Assembly (NCBI GenBank): GCA_964529975.1
Contig: CAZGXW010000039.1
Coordinates: forward strand, 1 to 26,708
DNA from: JADFMN01 sp964529975
GTDB lineage: Bacteria > Armatimonadota > Fimbriimonadia > Fimbriimonadales > Fimbriimonadaceae
DNA length: 26,708 nt
Direction of reading: 5' to 3'
Shown here: positions 1-8,023 of the stretch, piece after piece
Position numbering within the stretch: the first letter of the stretch is position 1
Layout: each line of letters starts with the position of its first letter
The notes under the pieces: model-generated
What the model was told of the DNA's origin: nothing
What the model saw: the letters and a program-made list of their open reading frames with translations, nothing else
The model's database searches: none
Made by a program: the position numbers and the translations under genes

Positions 1-282
1 GTCATCAGTCACTCAAAAGGAGACAGCGTACTTTGACAACCAGTAAGGGAGTGGAACCCCTGAAGCCCACACAAGGCCAAAAAACGGGAGAAAAACGGGA
101 GGAAGTTGGACTCAAAAAACGGGAGAAAACGGGAAGAAAACGGGAGATCCTAGGCGTGGGCAGAAAACCGCCCTCTCCCGACATCGACAACCCACCGCCT
201 GCAACAAGGAAGCGCGTCGGGCGGAGGATGCGAGGGGGCGTGCAGCGAGCCCTGACACGACAGTCAGAACATAATCCAACCC
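1..282. other. Upstream region of the GH4 gene, no convincing gene
   Basis: I see no supported complete gene here. A short open frame entering from the left edge (codons from base 2, stop TAA at 44-46) could be the tail of an upstream gene but is too short to judge. Bases 81-146 carry the repeat array listed separately. Farther down, CCCGAC (177-182) and GTCGGG (216-221) form an inverted repeat. No Shine-Dalgarno sequence is visible before the ATG at 283. A longer open frame across the array translates into low-complexity basic sequence and is treated as spurious. Confidence 0.5.
81..146. repeat. Five helically phased copies of AAAACGGGAG
   Basis: Copies begin at 81, 92, 116, 126 (last base A instead of G) and 137. 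The start-to-start distances are 11, 24, 10 and 11 bp, close to whole turns of B-DNA. They lie about 140-200 bp upstream of the GH4 start. The spacing suggests a multi-site binding array on one DNA face, which is inference; a low-complexity purine tract is the alternative. Confidence 0.6.
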
Positions 283-1578
283 ATGCCAAAGATCGCGATG
301 GTCGGAGCCGGGAGCACCGTGTTCGCCAAGAACATCATGGGAGACGTCCTCAGCCACCGGGAACTCCGCGACTCCCACATCGCGCTCATGGACATCGATC
401 CCGAACGGTTGAAGACCAGCGAGATCGTCGGCCACAAGATCAACCAAACGGTCGGTGCGAACGCAACGATCACCGCGCACACTGACAGGCGAGAAGCACT
501 TAGAGGCGCGGACTACGTGGTCGTGATGGTGCAGGTCGCCGGCTACAAGCCCGGAACGGTCATCGACTTCGAGATCCCGAAGAAGTATGGACTGCGACAA
601 ACGATCGCCGACACCCTCGGCATCGGCGGCATCTTCCGCGCGCTGCGTACCGTGCCCGTGCTCATCGACATCGCAAGGGACATGGAGGAGTTGAGCCCCA
701 ATGCGCTCCTCATCAACTACACCAACCCGATGGCAATGCTCTGCTGGGCGCTCAACCGCGCGACGGGGATCAAGAACGTCGGCCTCTGCCACAGCGTGCA
801 AGGCACTGCCGGAGAACTCGCAAGAGACATCGGTGTCTCGAACGAGGAGATCGACTACCTCTGCGCGGGCATCAACCACATGGCGTTCTATCTGCGCTTC
901 GAGCACAAGGGCCAAGACCTCTCTCCAAAGATCAGACAAGTGATCGAAGAGGGAAGGGTTCCGGACAACAATCGCGTACGCTACGAGATGCTCAAGTGGC
1001 TCGGTTACTTCGTCACCGAGTCGAGCGAGCACTTCAGCGAGTACTGCCCGCACTTCATCCGCCGCGATTCGCCGGAGTTGATCGAAAGATTCAATGTCCC
1101 GCTCGACGAGTACATCCGTCGGTGCGAGGTTCAGATCGAACGCTGGCACGAGATGAAGGCGAAACTCGAGGGCGACGAACCGCTCGAGGTCAAGCGAAGC
1201 GTCGAGTATGGCAGCACGATCATCCATTCGATGGAGACCGGGACGCCGAGCGTGATCTACGGCAACGTTGACAACCAGGGCCTGATCGACAATCTTCCAA
1301 CCGGGTGCTGCGTCGAGGTTCCTTGCGACGTCGACGCGCGAGGCATTCTGCCCAGAAAGGTCGGCAACCTCCCTCCCCAACTCGCCGCGATCATCATGAC
1401 CAACGTCAACGTGCAGTCCTTGACGGTCGAAGCGTGTCTGACCCGCAAGAAGGAGCACGTCTATCAAGCCGCGATGCTCGACCCGCACACCGCGCAAGAC
1501 CTCCCGCTCGACAAGATCAGATCGCTCTGCGACGACCTCTTCGAGGCGCACGGCGACTGGATCCCGCCCATGCTCTGA
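283..1578 (+). CDS. melA: GH4 family alpha-galactosidase (MelA-like)
   Basis: This predicted cytoplasmic glycosidase of 431 residues belongs to family GH4, which uses NAD+ and a divalent metal (usually Mn2+) in a redox-elimination mechanism. Visible signatures are the N-terminal Rossmann motif GAGSTVFAKN (residues 8-17), NYTNPMAM (145-152), GLCHSVQGTA (167-176) with candidate metal ligand Cys169, and GINHMAFYL (196-204) with His199. The tetrapeptide CHSV is characteristic of GH4 alpha-galactosidases, as opposed to the phospho-glucosidase branches; an alpha-galacturonidase cannot be excluded. Length is close to E. coli MelA. The ATG at 283 is chosen because the Rossmann motif follows at once; no Shine-Dalgarno is seen. 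No transporter or other sugar gene is adjacent, so it appears monocistronic, convergent with metF. Confidence 0.88.
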   Translation: MPKIAMVGAGSTVFAKNIMGDVLSHRELRDSHIALMDIDPERLKTSEIVGHKINQTVGANATITAHTDRREALRGADYVVVMVQVAGYKPGTVIDFEIPKKYGLRQTIADTLGIGGIFRALRTVPVLIDIARDMEELSPNALLINYTNPMAMLCWALNRATGIKNVGLCHSVQGTAGELARDIGVSNEEIDYLCAGINHMAFYLRFEHKGQDLSPKIRQVIEEGRVPDNNRVRYEMLKWLGYFVTESSEHFSEYCPHFIRRDSPELIERFNVPLDEYIRRCEVQIERWHEMKAKLEGDEPLEVKRSVEYGSTIIHSMETGTPSVIYGNVDNQGLIDNLPTGCCVEVPCDVDARGILPRKVGNLPPQLAAIIMTNVNVQSLTVEACLTRKKEHVYQAAMLDPHTAQDLPLDKIRSLCDDLFEAHGDWIPPML

Positions 1579-1579
1579 T

Positions 1580-1596
1580 TGGAGCGTGCGGCTCCA
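1580..1596. terminator. Short hairpin between convergent genes
   Basis: TGGAGC (1580-1585), loop gtgcg, GCTCCA (1591-1596) give a 6-bp stem inside the 30-bp space between the GH4 and metF stop codons. There is no T-run on either strand, so it is at most a weak bidirectional terminator. The position is the main argument. Confidence 0.35.
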
Positions 1597-1608
1597 TCCG
1601 CGCCGCGG

Positions 1609-2454
1609 TTACCGCAAACCCTCGACGACCAAGCGCGTGGCCGGAGACTTGTTCAACGTGTAGAAGTGAATCCCAGGCGCACCACCGTCGAGCAAGGCCT
1701 GGCACTGGGAGACCGCGTGCTCCACACCGATCTTCAGAGTCGCGTCCTTGTCACCGTCCGCCGCCTCGAGCCGCGACAACAATGAAGACGGCAGTGTCGC
1801 GCCACACATGGACGTGAACCGCGAAACTTGACCAAGATCGGTCACCGGCATGATGCCCGGCACCACTGGCTGTGATACACCCAGTGCCCGCGCTCGGTCC
1901 AAGAACGAAAAGTAGTGGTCGTTGTCGAAGAACAACTGGGTCACGAGCACGTCGAGCCCCGCGTCGCACTTCTCCTTAAGTCGTTGCATGTCGAGGTCTC
2001 TGCTCTCGGCGTCGACGTGGCCTTCGGGGTAGCAAGCGCCGAGCAGGCAAGCCGAAGGGAACTGGGAGCGCACGATCGTGATCAGGTCGATCGCATACTT
2101 GCACACGTCTCCCTCAGGAGTCGGGCCGTCACCTCGAAGAGCGAGGAGGTTCTCGATCCCGCGGGAGCGGGTCGTGTCGATCTCTGTCCGGAGTTCGTCG
2201 CGGGTCCGACCAACGCAGGTCATGTGTACGACGACTTCGATTCCGACGTCCTCTTTGATCTGGGTCGCCCACTCGAGGGTCTTTGTGCGGGTCGAGCCCC
2301 CGGTCCCGCAGGTGATCGAAACGAAGCCTGGGTTCAGCGACTTCATCGACCGGACGGTCTCGAAGAGGGACTTCTCACCCTGTTCCGTCTTGGGTGGGAA
2401 GTACTCAAAAGACAGCACAGGCGCTGCCTCCTTCAGCATCGAGAGCACGGTCAC
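1609..2454 (-). CDS. metF: Methylenetetrahydrofolate reductase MetF
   Basis: Reduces 5,10-methylene-THF to 5-methyl-THF using an FAD-bound TIM barrel, feeding methionine synthesis in the cytoplasm. The 281 residues match the usual bacterial length. Signatures are SFEYFPPKT near the N-terminus (Glu17 corresponds to the catalytic Glu28 of E. coli MetF), SITCGTGG, HMTCVGRTRDEL, LLALRGDGP, and the VTQLFFDND and PGIMPVTDL segments. The GTG at 2454 is preferred; an ATG at codon 6 (2439) is the alternative, and neither has a strong ribosome-binding site. The start codon touches the arm of an inverted repeat (2454-2490), which could occlude initiation. The gene stands alone, divergent from the polysaccharide operon. 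No recognised S-adenosylmethionine riboswitch could be traced in the 120-bp gap. Confidence 0.95.
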   Translation of the reverse strand: MTVLSMLKEAAPVLSFEYFPPKTEQGEKSLFETVRSMKSLNPGFVSITCGTGGSTRTKTLEWATQIKEDVGIEVVVHMTCVGRTRDELRTEIDTTRSRGIENLLALRGDGPTPEGDVCKYAIDLITIVRSQFPSACLLGACYPEGHVDAESRDLDMQRLKEKCDAGLDVLVTQLFFDNDHYFSFLDRARALGVSQPVVPGIMPVTDLGQVSRFTSMCGATLPSSLLSRLEAADGDKDATLKIGVEHAVSQCQALLDGGAPGIHFYTLNKSPATRLVVEGLR

Positions 2455-2490
2455 CGGGCCAGTATACGGTCCTGCTTGAACCTGGCCCGG
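2454..2490. promoter_or_regulatory. 8-bp inverted repeat at the metF start
   Basis: CCGGGCCA (2454-2461) and TGGCCCGG (2483-2490) are perfect complements separated by 21 bases. In the metF transcript the stem ends on the first base of the GTG codon and the loop holds the only AGGA-like ribosome-binding candidate. The loop plus arm also contains TTGAACCT (2476-2483), an element that recurs at 10354-10361 and 24426-24433. It may be a translational control hairpin for metF, an operator for the divergent pair, or both. Confidence 0.4.
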
Positions 2491-2546
2491 GAGCCCTGCC
2501 AGGTATTTAGATCAGGGGAAATCGACCGAGAATCTCACACGGAGAC

Positions 2547-2574
2547 TCACCGTTTGAGCGGTGAAACCTCACCG
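2547..2574. promoter_or_regulatory. TCACCG inverted/direct repeats before the export gene
   Basis: TCACCG (2547-2552), six bases, CGGTGA (2559-2564), then a further TCACCG (2569-2574) directly abutting the ATG at 2575. The first pair could be an operator half-site dyad or an RNA hairpin. The third copy sits where a Shine-Dalgarno would be, and none is present. Function is inferred from position only. Confidence 0.35.
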
Positions 2575-3915
2575 ATGCTGAGAGTTTTGGGTTCCCTGGT
2601 AGCCGCAGCGGCAGTGCTGCTGCCGCAAGTCGGCGAGAGGCCGCCTGTGCGATTGAAGCCGGGCGACACGGTCCGTGTGACCACGCCGTACGGAGGAGAT
2701 TTCACCGTCCAGAGCGACGGGGCGGTCTACGGTCGAGGCTTCCGAGCGGTGCTCGAAGGGAAGACGGTGATGGAGGCACAAGAGGCGATGCGCAAGGCGA
2801 TGAGCCCCTTCGTGCGCGAGAGCGACGTGGTCCTCACAGTGCTCGAACTCCGCGACGACGTGGTGTACATCGTCGGACTTGGCGGCGGCCGCGGCCCGGT
2901 GACGTTGAGGCCCGACCAGACTTTGCGACAAGTGCTTGCCAGCACGGACCTCGGTGCCGACGCCGACCGCGTCGATGCGACGCTCTATCGCGACGGAGCG
3001 AAAGTCGTGACGACGAACGTCGCGGCGTTGCTCTCTGGCGGGAGCGACCAAGTCTTGAAGGCGAACGACGTGGTGACCCTGTCCCCCGCCCCCTTTGTGC
3101 GCGTGTGGGTACTGGGACACGTCGCAAACCCTGGTGAGATCAAAGTTCCGGAAGGTAGCGACGCGTTCCAAGCGCTGGCCGCTGCCGGTGGGTTTGCAGG
3201 CGGCGATCCTTCGATGCACGACACGGCGTCGATGACCGTGCGCCGTGGCCCGCAGACGTTTGAGTTCTCACTCCGCGAAACACAGAAGAAGTTTGCCGTC
3301 GAAAGCGGAGACACGATCACGGTCAGTCTCCCAGAGGCCGTGCGCGTGACCGTGCTCGGCGAGGTCAACACTCCCGGCGAGTATGTCTTGAAGGGCGACA
3401 AGTCGCTGCTCAGCGCGGTCGCACTGGCTGGTGGGCCAAACACTATTGGAACCATGGGTGGTATCGCGGTCTTCCGACAGGGCGAAATCTACCAAGTCGA
3501 TTCGACCATGACGTGCGCAGGAGCCAAGCCGTTCGCGCTCGGCGCGGGCGATGTCGTGATCGTGCAGCGAAACGAGCGCGCGTTCTATGTTCTCGGCGAA
3601 GTCGCCGGTCCGGGGAAGTTCTTGATCAAAGACGGTGAGACCTTGCGCGTGACCGACGCCCTCGCCGCCGCGGGAGGGCTTTCTGGTCGCGGGACGATGC
3701 GTCGCGTGTACCTCGCCCGACCCGGGTCGGACGGAAAGGTGGGTGTGCAGATGTTCCACCTCGACGATTTCATCAAGGACGGCGATCAGGGCGCGAACCC
3801 CGAGATCAAGCCGGGCGACACGCTGCTCTTTGGCCAGCCGAAAGGCATCACGATCGGCAACGTGACGCAAGCGATCTCGGCAGCCCTGCTGTTCGAGAAC
3901 CTCATCAAGAAGTAG
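2575..3915 (+). CDS. Polysaccharide export protein with SLBB domains (Wza-like)
   Basis: Predicted secreted/outer-membrane export protein for the polymer made by this operon. With the ATG at 2575 it has 446 residues. A signal peptide is likely (residues 1-20, hydrophobic core VLGSLVAAAAVLL). A Poly_export (PES) domain spans about 26-90 (LKPGDTVRV ... SDGAVYGRG ... VVLTVLE). Soluble-ligand-binding beta-grasp (SLBB) repeats follow at about 96-170, 174-250, 256-332 and 335-420, recognised by the recurring pattern V-x-V-L-G-x-V-x-x-P-G and ALAAAGG-type helices. The C-terminal stretch 424-446 is an amphipathic helix, as in Wza-type pores. No lipobox cysteine is seen. An in-frame TTG at 2554, preceded at nine bases by GGAG, is a serious alternative start. 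First gene of the operon; only 2 bp separate it from the Wzz-like gene. Confidence 0.85.
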   Translation: MLRVLGSLVAAAAVLLPQVGERPPVRLKPGDTVRVTTPYGGDFTVQSDGAVYGRGFRAVLEGKTVMEAQEAMRKAMSPFVRESDVVLTVLELRDDVVYIVGLGGGRGPVTLRPDQTLRQVLASTDLGADADRVDATLYRDGAKVVTTNVAALLSGGSDQVLKANDVVTLSPAPFVRVWVLGHVANPGEIKVPEGSDAFQALAAAGGFAGGDPSMHDTASMTVRRGPQTFEFSLRETQKKFAVESGDTITVSLPEAVRVTVLGEVNTPGEYVLKGDKSLLSAVALAGGPNTIGTMGGIAVFRQGEIYQVDSTMTCAGAKPFALGAGDVVIVQRNERAFYVLGEVAGPGKFLIKDGETLRVTDALAAAGGLSGRGTMRRVYLARPGSDGKVGVQMFHLDDFIKDGDQGANPEIKPGDTLLFGQPKGITIGNVTQAISAALLFENLIKK

Positions 3916-3917
3916 CC

Positions 3918-5255
3918 ATGTCGACCACGTTTTCCGCAACAGACCCGATCTTCGCGCCGCTGAAGCGGCGCAAGTGGCTTGTGCTGGGCATCGTCGCTAT
4001 CTCAGTCGCGTGCGGCGTCGCATACACGCTTCTTGCACCCGCCGTGTACGAGGCGGAGGCGACCGTGATCTTTCCCGTGCGGCAGCCGAGCGTCCTTGGG
4101 GTTTCCAGCGGAGACGCGAGCGCGCTCGCATCAGCGCTGGGAGGCCCGACCCCAGTGCGTGTCTACGCCGGCATCCTGGAGAGTTCGCGCACGCACGAGA
4201 TCGTGAGCGAGGCGACCGGACTCTCGCGCAAGGAGGTCAAGCGCATGACGAAGGTGCTCGACCAGTCGATGGAGAACTCGATCACCGTGATAGCGCGGAG
4301 CAGGGACGCGGACCTTGCCAAGAAGGTCGTGCAACTCAACCTTGACGCCCTCGAGTCGATCAACGAAGACTTGAACATGCCTCTCGCTGCGAACGACGTA
4401 ACCGTGCTGGGAGAGCGCATCAGCGACCAGCGCACCAAGATTGCAGAGAGCGAAGCGAGGCTGCTCGAGTTTCAGAGCAAGGCCGTCACGGCCCCGAACG
4501 TGACCTCGAGCGGTACCGGAAAGGACACTGCGATCCTCGCTGCGCCGTCGAACTGGGTCGCGAACTTGCGGCAACTAGAGATCCAACTCGCGAAAGTCGA
4601 CTCGGAGATCGCCCAGATCCTCAACTGGAGCGACCGGGTCGCCGAGAACGGCAAGGACCTACCTACGCCGTTCCCCGGGACGGAGAAGTGGCGCACGACG
4701 CTCGCCGACCTGGAATACCAGTTGCGCATCGCGGAACTGACCTATGCGCCGTCCGCGCCGGAAGTCACAAAACTCAAAGACCAGATCGAGATCGCGCGCA
4801 AGCAACTGGACACAGAACTCGCCAAGCACGTGCTGGCGACGCAAGAAGGATTCATCTCGCCAATGACGGACGGAGCGGAGCGCTTGCCCGGACTCATGGC
4901 AGGGCGCGTTGCGTTGGAAGCGCAGATCCATGCCGTCGGACGATTGGCACAACTCGCCCCTGCGGAGTCGATCGAACTCTCGCGCCTGATGCGCGAGATC
5001 GCGACGAACACGGTGATCCTGCAACAACTCGAGGCGCAGTTGCAGGTCGCGACTCTGCAAGAGGCGCGCGACCCGAACCGATGGGAAGTGCTCGACGAGC
5101 CACGGCTCGCCGACGACCCTGTCAACAAGAGCCTCTTGCGCAACGGTGCAATCTCTGTGATCGTCGGATTCATCATCGCGTGCGTCGTTGCGACGTCCCT
5201 CGGCCGCAAGCCTGACCTGAAGGTCTTGTTAGAGGACGAGCGACAGGCGGCGTAG
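3918..5255 (+). CDS. Wzz/GumC-type polysaccharide chain-length determinant
   Basis: Inner-membrane polysaccharide co-polymerase of 445 residues. It has the standard layout: short cytoplasmic N-terminus, TM1 at about 20-40 (WLVLGIVAISVACGVAYTLL), a Wzz-domain start (YEAEATVIFPV), a long periplasmic helical region with coiled-coil stretches (about 155-200, 265-300 and 330-385), the GNVR-like region EVLDEPRLADDPVNKS just before TM2 (about 408-428), and a short cytoplasmic tail. The tail has no Walker motif or tyrosine-rich cluster, so it lacks a fused BY-kinase. Members of this family set polymer length together with Wzy and contact the outer-membrane exporter encoded just upstream. Start ATG is 2 bp after the upstream stop with AGAAG as a weak ribosome-binding site. 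Confidence 0.85.
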   Translation: MSTTFSATDPIFAPLKRRKWLVLGIVAISVACGVAYTLLAPAVYEAEATVIFPVRQPSVLGVSSGDASALASALGGPTPVRVYAGILESSRTHEIVSEATGLSRKEVKRMTKVLDQSMENSITVIARSRDADLAKKVVQLNLDALESINEDLNMPLAANDVTVLGERISDQRTKIAESEARLLEFQSKAVTAPNVTSSGTGKDTAILAAPSNWVANLRQLEIQLAKVDSEIAQILNWSDRVAENGKDLPTPFPGTEKWRTTLADLEYQLRIAELTYAPSAPEVTKLKDQIEIARKQLDTELAKHVLATQEGFISPMTDGAERLPGLMAGRVALEAQIHAVGRLAQLAPAESIELSRLMREIATNTVILQQLEAQLQVATLQEARDPNRWEVLDEPRLADDPVNKSLLRNGAISVIVGFIIACVVATSLGRKPDLKVLLEDERQAA

Positions 5256-5258
5256 ACG

Positions 5259-6731
5259 ATGCGGACGGCACGACGGCGATCGGCACTGGCGACCCTTGCG
5301 GGGTCATCTTCTGTCACGCTCGTCGCAGCCCTCCAGTCCGTCGTCCTTCTTCCGCTGTACCTCGAAGTCCTCGGCGCGCGCACTTATGGAGCGTGGTTGG
5401 CGACCGGAGAAGCGGTCGTTTGGCTCCTTGCGCTCGACCTCGGGATTCCCAACCTCTTGACCCAGCGCGCAGGCGCGTGGTTGGCCACCGGACGGAAGCG
5501 AGAGATCGGAGAGCACGCAGCGACATCCGTCATCGTCCTCTCGGTCCTGGGCTTGCTGGTCGCATGTGTCGGATGGTTCGTCGCGCCCCTGGTGTCTGCG
5601 TTGTTCGGCACCGACTTGACTTTGGCATTGAGGCTTGCCGCGTTCGCGGTCTCGCTGTCGCTCGTCAGCAACGTGTTCGTCGGGCTATCTCGTGGGCTGC
5701 AAGATACAGGGTTTCTGCAGGCGTTTGCTCTTGCAGGCGTGGTCTGCGGGTTTGTTGCGACGGCCTGGATGCTAACGACCGGGTTTGGCGTGGAGTCACT
5801 GGCCGTCGGACTTTTCGTTCGCGCTGTCGTCGCGTTCGTCGGTTCCGCATTGTATTGGATCGCACGCGTAGATCGGGAAATCGTGCATGGTGCACGCCCA
5901 GGGCGCGAGGCGTCCCGCGACATTCTTCGCCATTGTCCTGGGCTCTTCGCGGCCGGGATGGGTTATGCGCTGACGAACAACAGCATGGTCACCGTGGCCG
6001 CACTGGTGTTCCGACCCGAAGTCGCGGCCGTGGTCGGTGTGACGCGCAAGGCCGCTGACCTCGCCCGCGCGGTGCTCGACATGGTGGGACACGCCGCGTA
6101 TGGCGGGTTTGCCAACTTGGCCGCACAAGGCGACCGCGCACGGACCGCCAAGGTGTACCGCGAGGTCGTCGCTGCGTACTTCGTCGCTGCCGTCGGGCTT
6201 CTTTCGGCGTATGTCGCCGTGAATCCCGCATTGATCGAAGTCTGGGTCGGTCCGGAGATGTTCGGTGGCGTGGCACTGACCGTCGCTCTTGCGGTCTCTG
6301 CCGGCGTCGGCGGATGGGCCTATCTGCAGGCGAGCCTGCTGCGATCGATCGGAGAGCACGGGTTGTCGTCTCGCGCACTAGTCGCCGAGTGCGGCCTTCG
6401 CATCGCCCTGATGGTCGGTCTTGCCTACGCCTTTGGACCAGTCGGACTGGTCGTTGCGACCATCGCGACCGCGCTCGTGGCAGGACATTGGTGCGCTCTT
6501 CGGCTTCGTCGTTCGATCGGGGGTTCTGAGTCCGTTCCTGTGCGCGTGTGGGTCGCCCGTTCACTACCTTTGATGCTCGCCCTTGGTATCTGCTCGCTCG
6601 GGTGGGGAAGCGGCTGGGCCTTCGTGCTCGCCGCGGGCGTCGCGACCGTCTCGCTGGTCGTGCTGTTGCTTCTTTGGTCCGATCCTGCGCTGTCTGGATG
6701 GCGGGTCCGCCTGAAACGAGGTGCCGCGTGA
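5259..6731 (+). CDS. Wzx-like lipid-linked oligosaccharide flippase
   Basis: Polytopic membrane protein of 490 residues with roughly 12-14 hydrophobic segments over its whole length and an RTARRR start, as in the polysaccharide transporter (PST/MOP) superfamily. Segments such as LLPLYLEVLGARTYGAWLAT near the N-terminus and LDLGIPNLLTQ resemble the first helices of Wzx/RfbX-type flippases. Its likely role is to move undecaprenyl-linked repeat units to the periplasmic face for polymerisation. It begins 3 bp after the Wzz-like stop and ends in a 4-bp GTGA overlap with the polymerase-like gene. The family is assigned from topology, composition and position; substrate is unknown. Confidence 0.8.
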   Translation: MRTARRRSALATLAGSSSVTLVAALQSVVLLPLYLEVLGARTYGAWLATGEAVVWLLALDLGIPNLLTQRAGAWLATGRKREIGEHAATSVIVLSVLGLLVACVGWFVAPLVSALFGTDLTLALRLAAFAVSLSLVSNVFVGLSRGLQDTGFLQAFALAGVVCGFVATAWMLTTGFGVESLAVGLFVRAVVAFVGSALYWIARVDREIVHGARPGREASRDILRHCPGLFAAGMGYALTNNSMVTVAALVFRPEVAAVVGVTRKAADLARAVLDMVGHAAYGGFANLAAQGDRARTAKVYREVVAAYFVAAVGLLSAYVAVNPALIEVWVGPEMFGGVALTVALAVSAGVGGWAYLQASLLRSIGEHGLSSRALVAECGLRIALMVGLAYAFGPVGLVVATIATALVAGHWCALRLRRSIGGSESVPVRVWVARSLPLMLALGICSLGWGSGWAFVLAAGVATVSLVVLLLLWSDPALSGWRVRLKRGAA

Positions 6732-8023
6732 CCTGGTGGAAGCGGCTGGCCCCGATGGTCGTGCTGCAGGTCTTCCTGTGGGGCACGTTCGCGGCGTTCG
6801 AGTTCGGGCCGTGGGCCTGGCCGATGCGTGACCCTTCGCGTCTCGCTTGGTTCGTCGTCGGCTGCCACGTCGCGCTCCTGCTTGGCTATCTGGGGGTCGC
6901 GCACAGGTCGCCTGGCGGCGACAGGTCGCCCGTGGATCCGAAGCGGCTCTTTGCATGGTCCCTCGCCGTGACCGTCATGATGTTGCCTTTGACGAGTTAC
7001 GCGAAGACCGGCCAATGGGTGCCTGACATCATGGGCGCCATCACCAACCCTGGGCAGGCGTACGCAGAGTCGCACGCGTACATGGAGAACGCGACGAACT
7101 TCGGCACATATCTTCGCGTTGTGTTCGGCGCAGTCCTTGCCGCGTGTGTGCCGATCGGCGTCTTCTATTGGTCGCGGTGGTCGCTGAGGGCTCGAGTCGC
7201 CTTCGTCGTCACTGCCTCGACGATCGTGTTGCTCTCGGTCGCGACAGGGCAGAGGCGCGACATCGCCGACCTCTTTATCATCGTTTCGCTTGTGTCGCTG
7301 GGCGCCCACTGGGCCGGAGTGACGAAGTGGTCGCGCCGCGCGATTGTGACGGGTGTGACGGTTTGCGCGATCGGCATGGCCGTGTTCGCCGCTTACTTCA
7401 TTGTCTCGCACGTGAGCCGAGTCGGACAGAAGGCCGCCGGCTACGGCGCGAACCCGGTGACGAAGGTGGCTCCTAACCCCGACAGCGCGCTCTTGAGCAT
7501 CGTTCCGAGCGACGTTCGGCCCGGGTTCCTGGGTTTGATGCACTACTTCACGACCGGCTACTACGGTCTGAGCCTCGCCTTGGAGCGCGAGGTCGAGCCC
7601 ATGTACGGCGTTGGCCACAGCATGTTCCTAACGAGAAACTTCGAGCGGTTCACGAAGACGCCTGGCTTTGAAGACAGATCGCTCGCCGTGCAGATTTCGG
7701 ACAACGACGGGTTCAAGTATCCGGTGCAGTGGTGTACGGCGTACCCGTACTTCGCGAACGACCTTGGGTTCCTTGGGACTGTCTTGCTGATGTTTGTGCT
7801 CGGCCGGCTGTTCGGACTGGCGTGGATCGACGTGCTTGGTGGCGCAAGCCCGCGCGCGGTCGTGGTCTTCTCACTGCTTGCGACTCTTCTTTTCTATTTG
7901 CCCGCGACCAACCGCATGCTTCAGGACGGCGAGGGCGTCGTTGCCGTGTACACGTGGTTGGCAGTTTGGCTTCTTTCGCGCGCTCCCGTGTTCGCACGTC
8001 GGCGCGAGTTGGTGACGGCATGA
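6728..8023 (+). CDS. Wzy-like O-antigen/EPS polymerase
   Basis: A 431-residue multi-pass membrane protein. The GTG at 6728 is taken as start because it makes a GTGA overlap with the flippase stop and GAGGTG lies 5 bases upstream; a longer open frame reaching back to 6548 overlaps the flippase and has no support. About ten hydrophobic segments are visible. A cytoplasmic-looking ATGQRRDIADL and a large periplasmic loop (roughly residues 235-340, containing SDVRPGFLGLMHYFTTGYYG) match the pattern of oligosaccharide repeat-unit polymerases, which are poorly conserved in sequence. Expected to join flipped repeat units in the periplasm. The assignment rests on topology plus the otherwise missing Wzy role in this operon. 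Confidence 0.65.
   Translation: MTWWKRLAPMVVLQVFLWGTFAAFEFGPWAWPMRDPSRLAWFVVGCHVALLLGYLGVAHRSPGGDRSPVDPKRLFAWSLAVTVMMLPLTSYAKTGQWVPDIMGAITNPGQAYAESHAYMENATNFGTYLRVVFGAVLAACVPIGVFYWSRWSLRARVAFVVTASTIVLLSVATGQRRDIADLFIIVSLVSLGAHWAGVTKWSRRAIVTGVTVCAIGMAVFAAYFIVSHVSRVGQKAAGYGANPVTKVAPNPDSALLSIVPSDVRPGFLGLMHYFTTGYYGLSLALEREVEPMYGVGHSMFLTRNFERFTKTPGFEDRSLAVQISDNDGFKYPVQWCTAYPYFANDLGFLGTVLLMFVLGRLFGLAWIDVLGGASPRAVVVFSLLATLLFYLPATNRMLQDGEGVVAVYTWLAVWLLSRAPVFARRRELVTA

Noticed and set aside
33..485. Open frame of 150 codons on the plus strand
   Set aside because: Its product is repetitive basic sequence from the AAAACGGGAG array and it runs out of frame into the GH4 gene.
1915..2574. 5' extension of the SLBB export frame
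   Set aside because: It lies antisense to metF, whose protein is unmistakable; the signal peptide starts near 2575 (or 2554).
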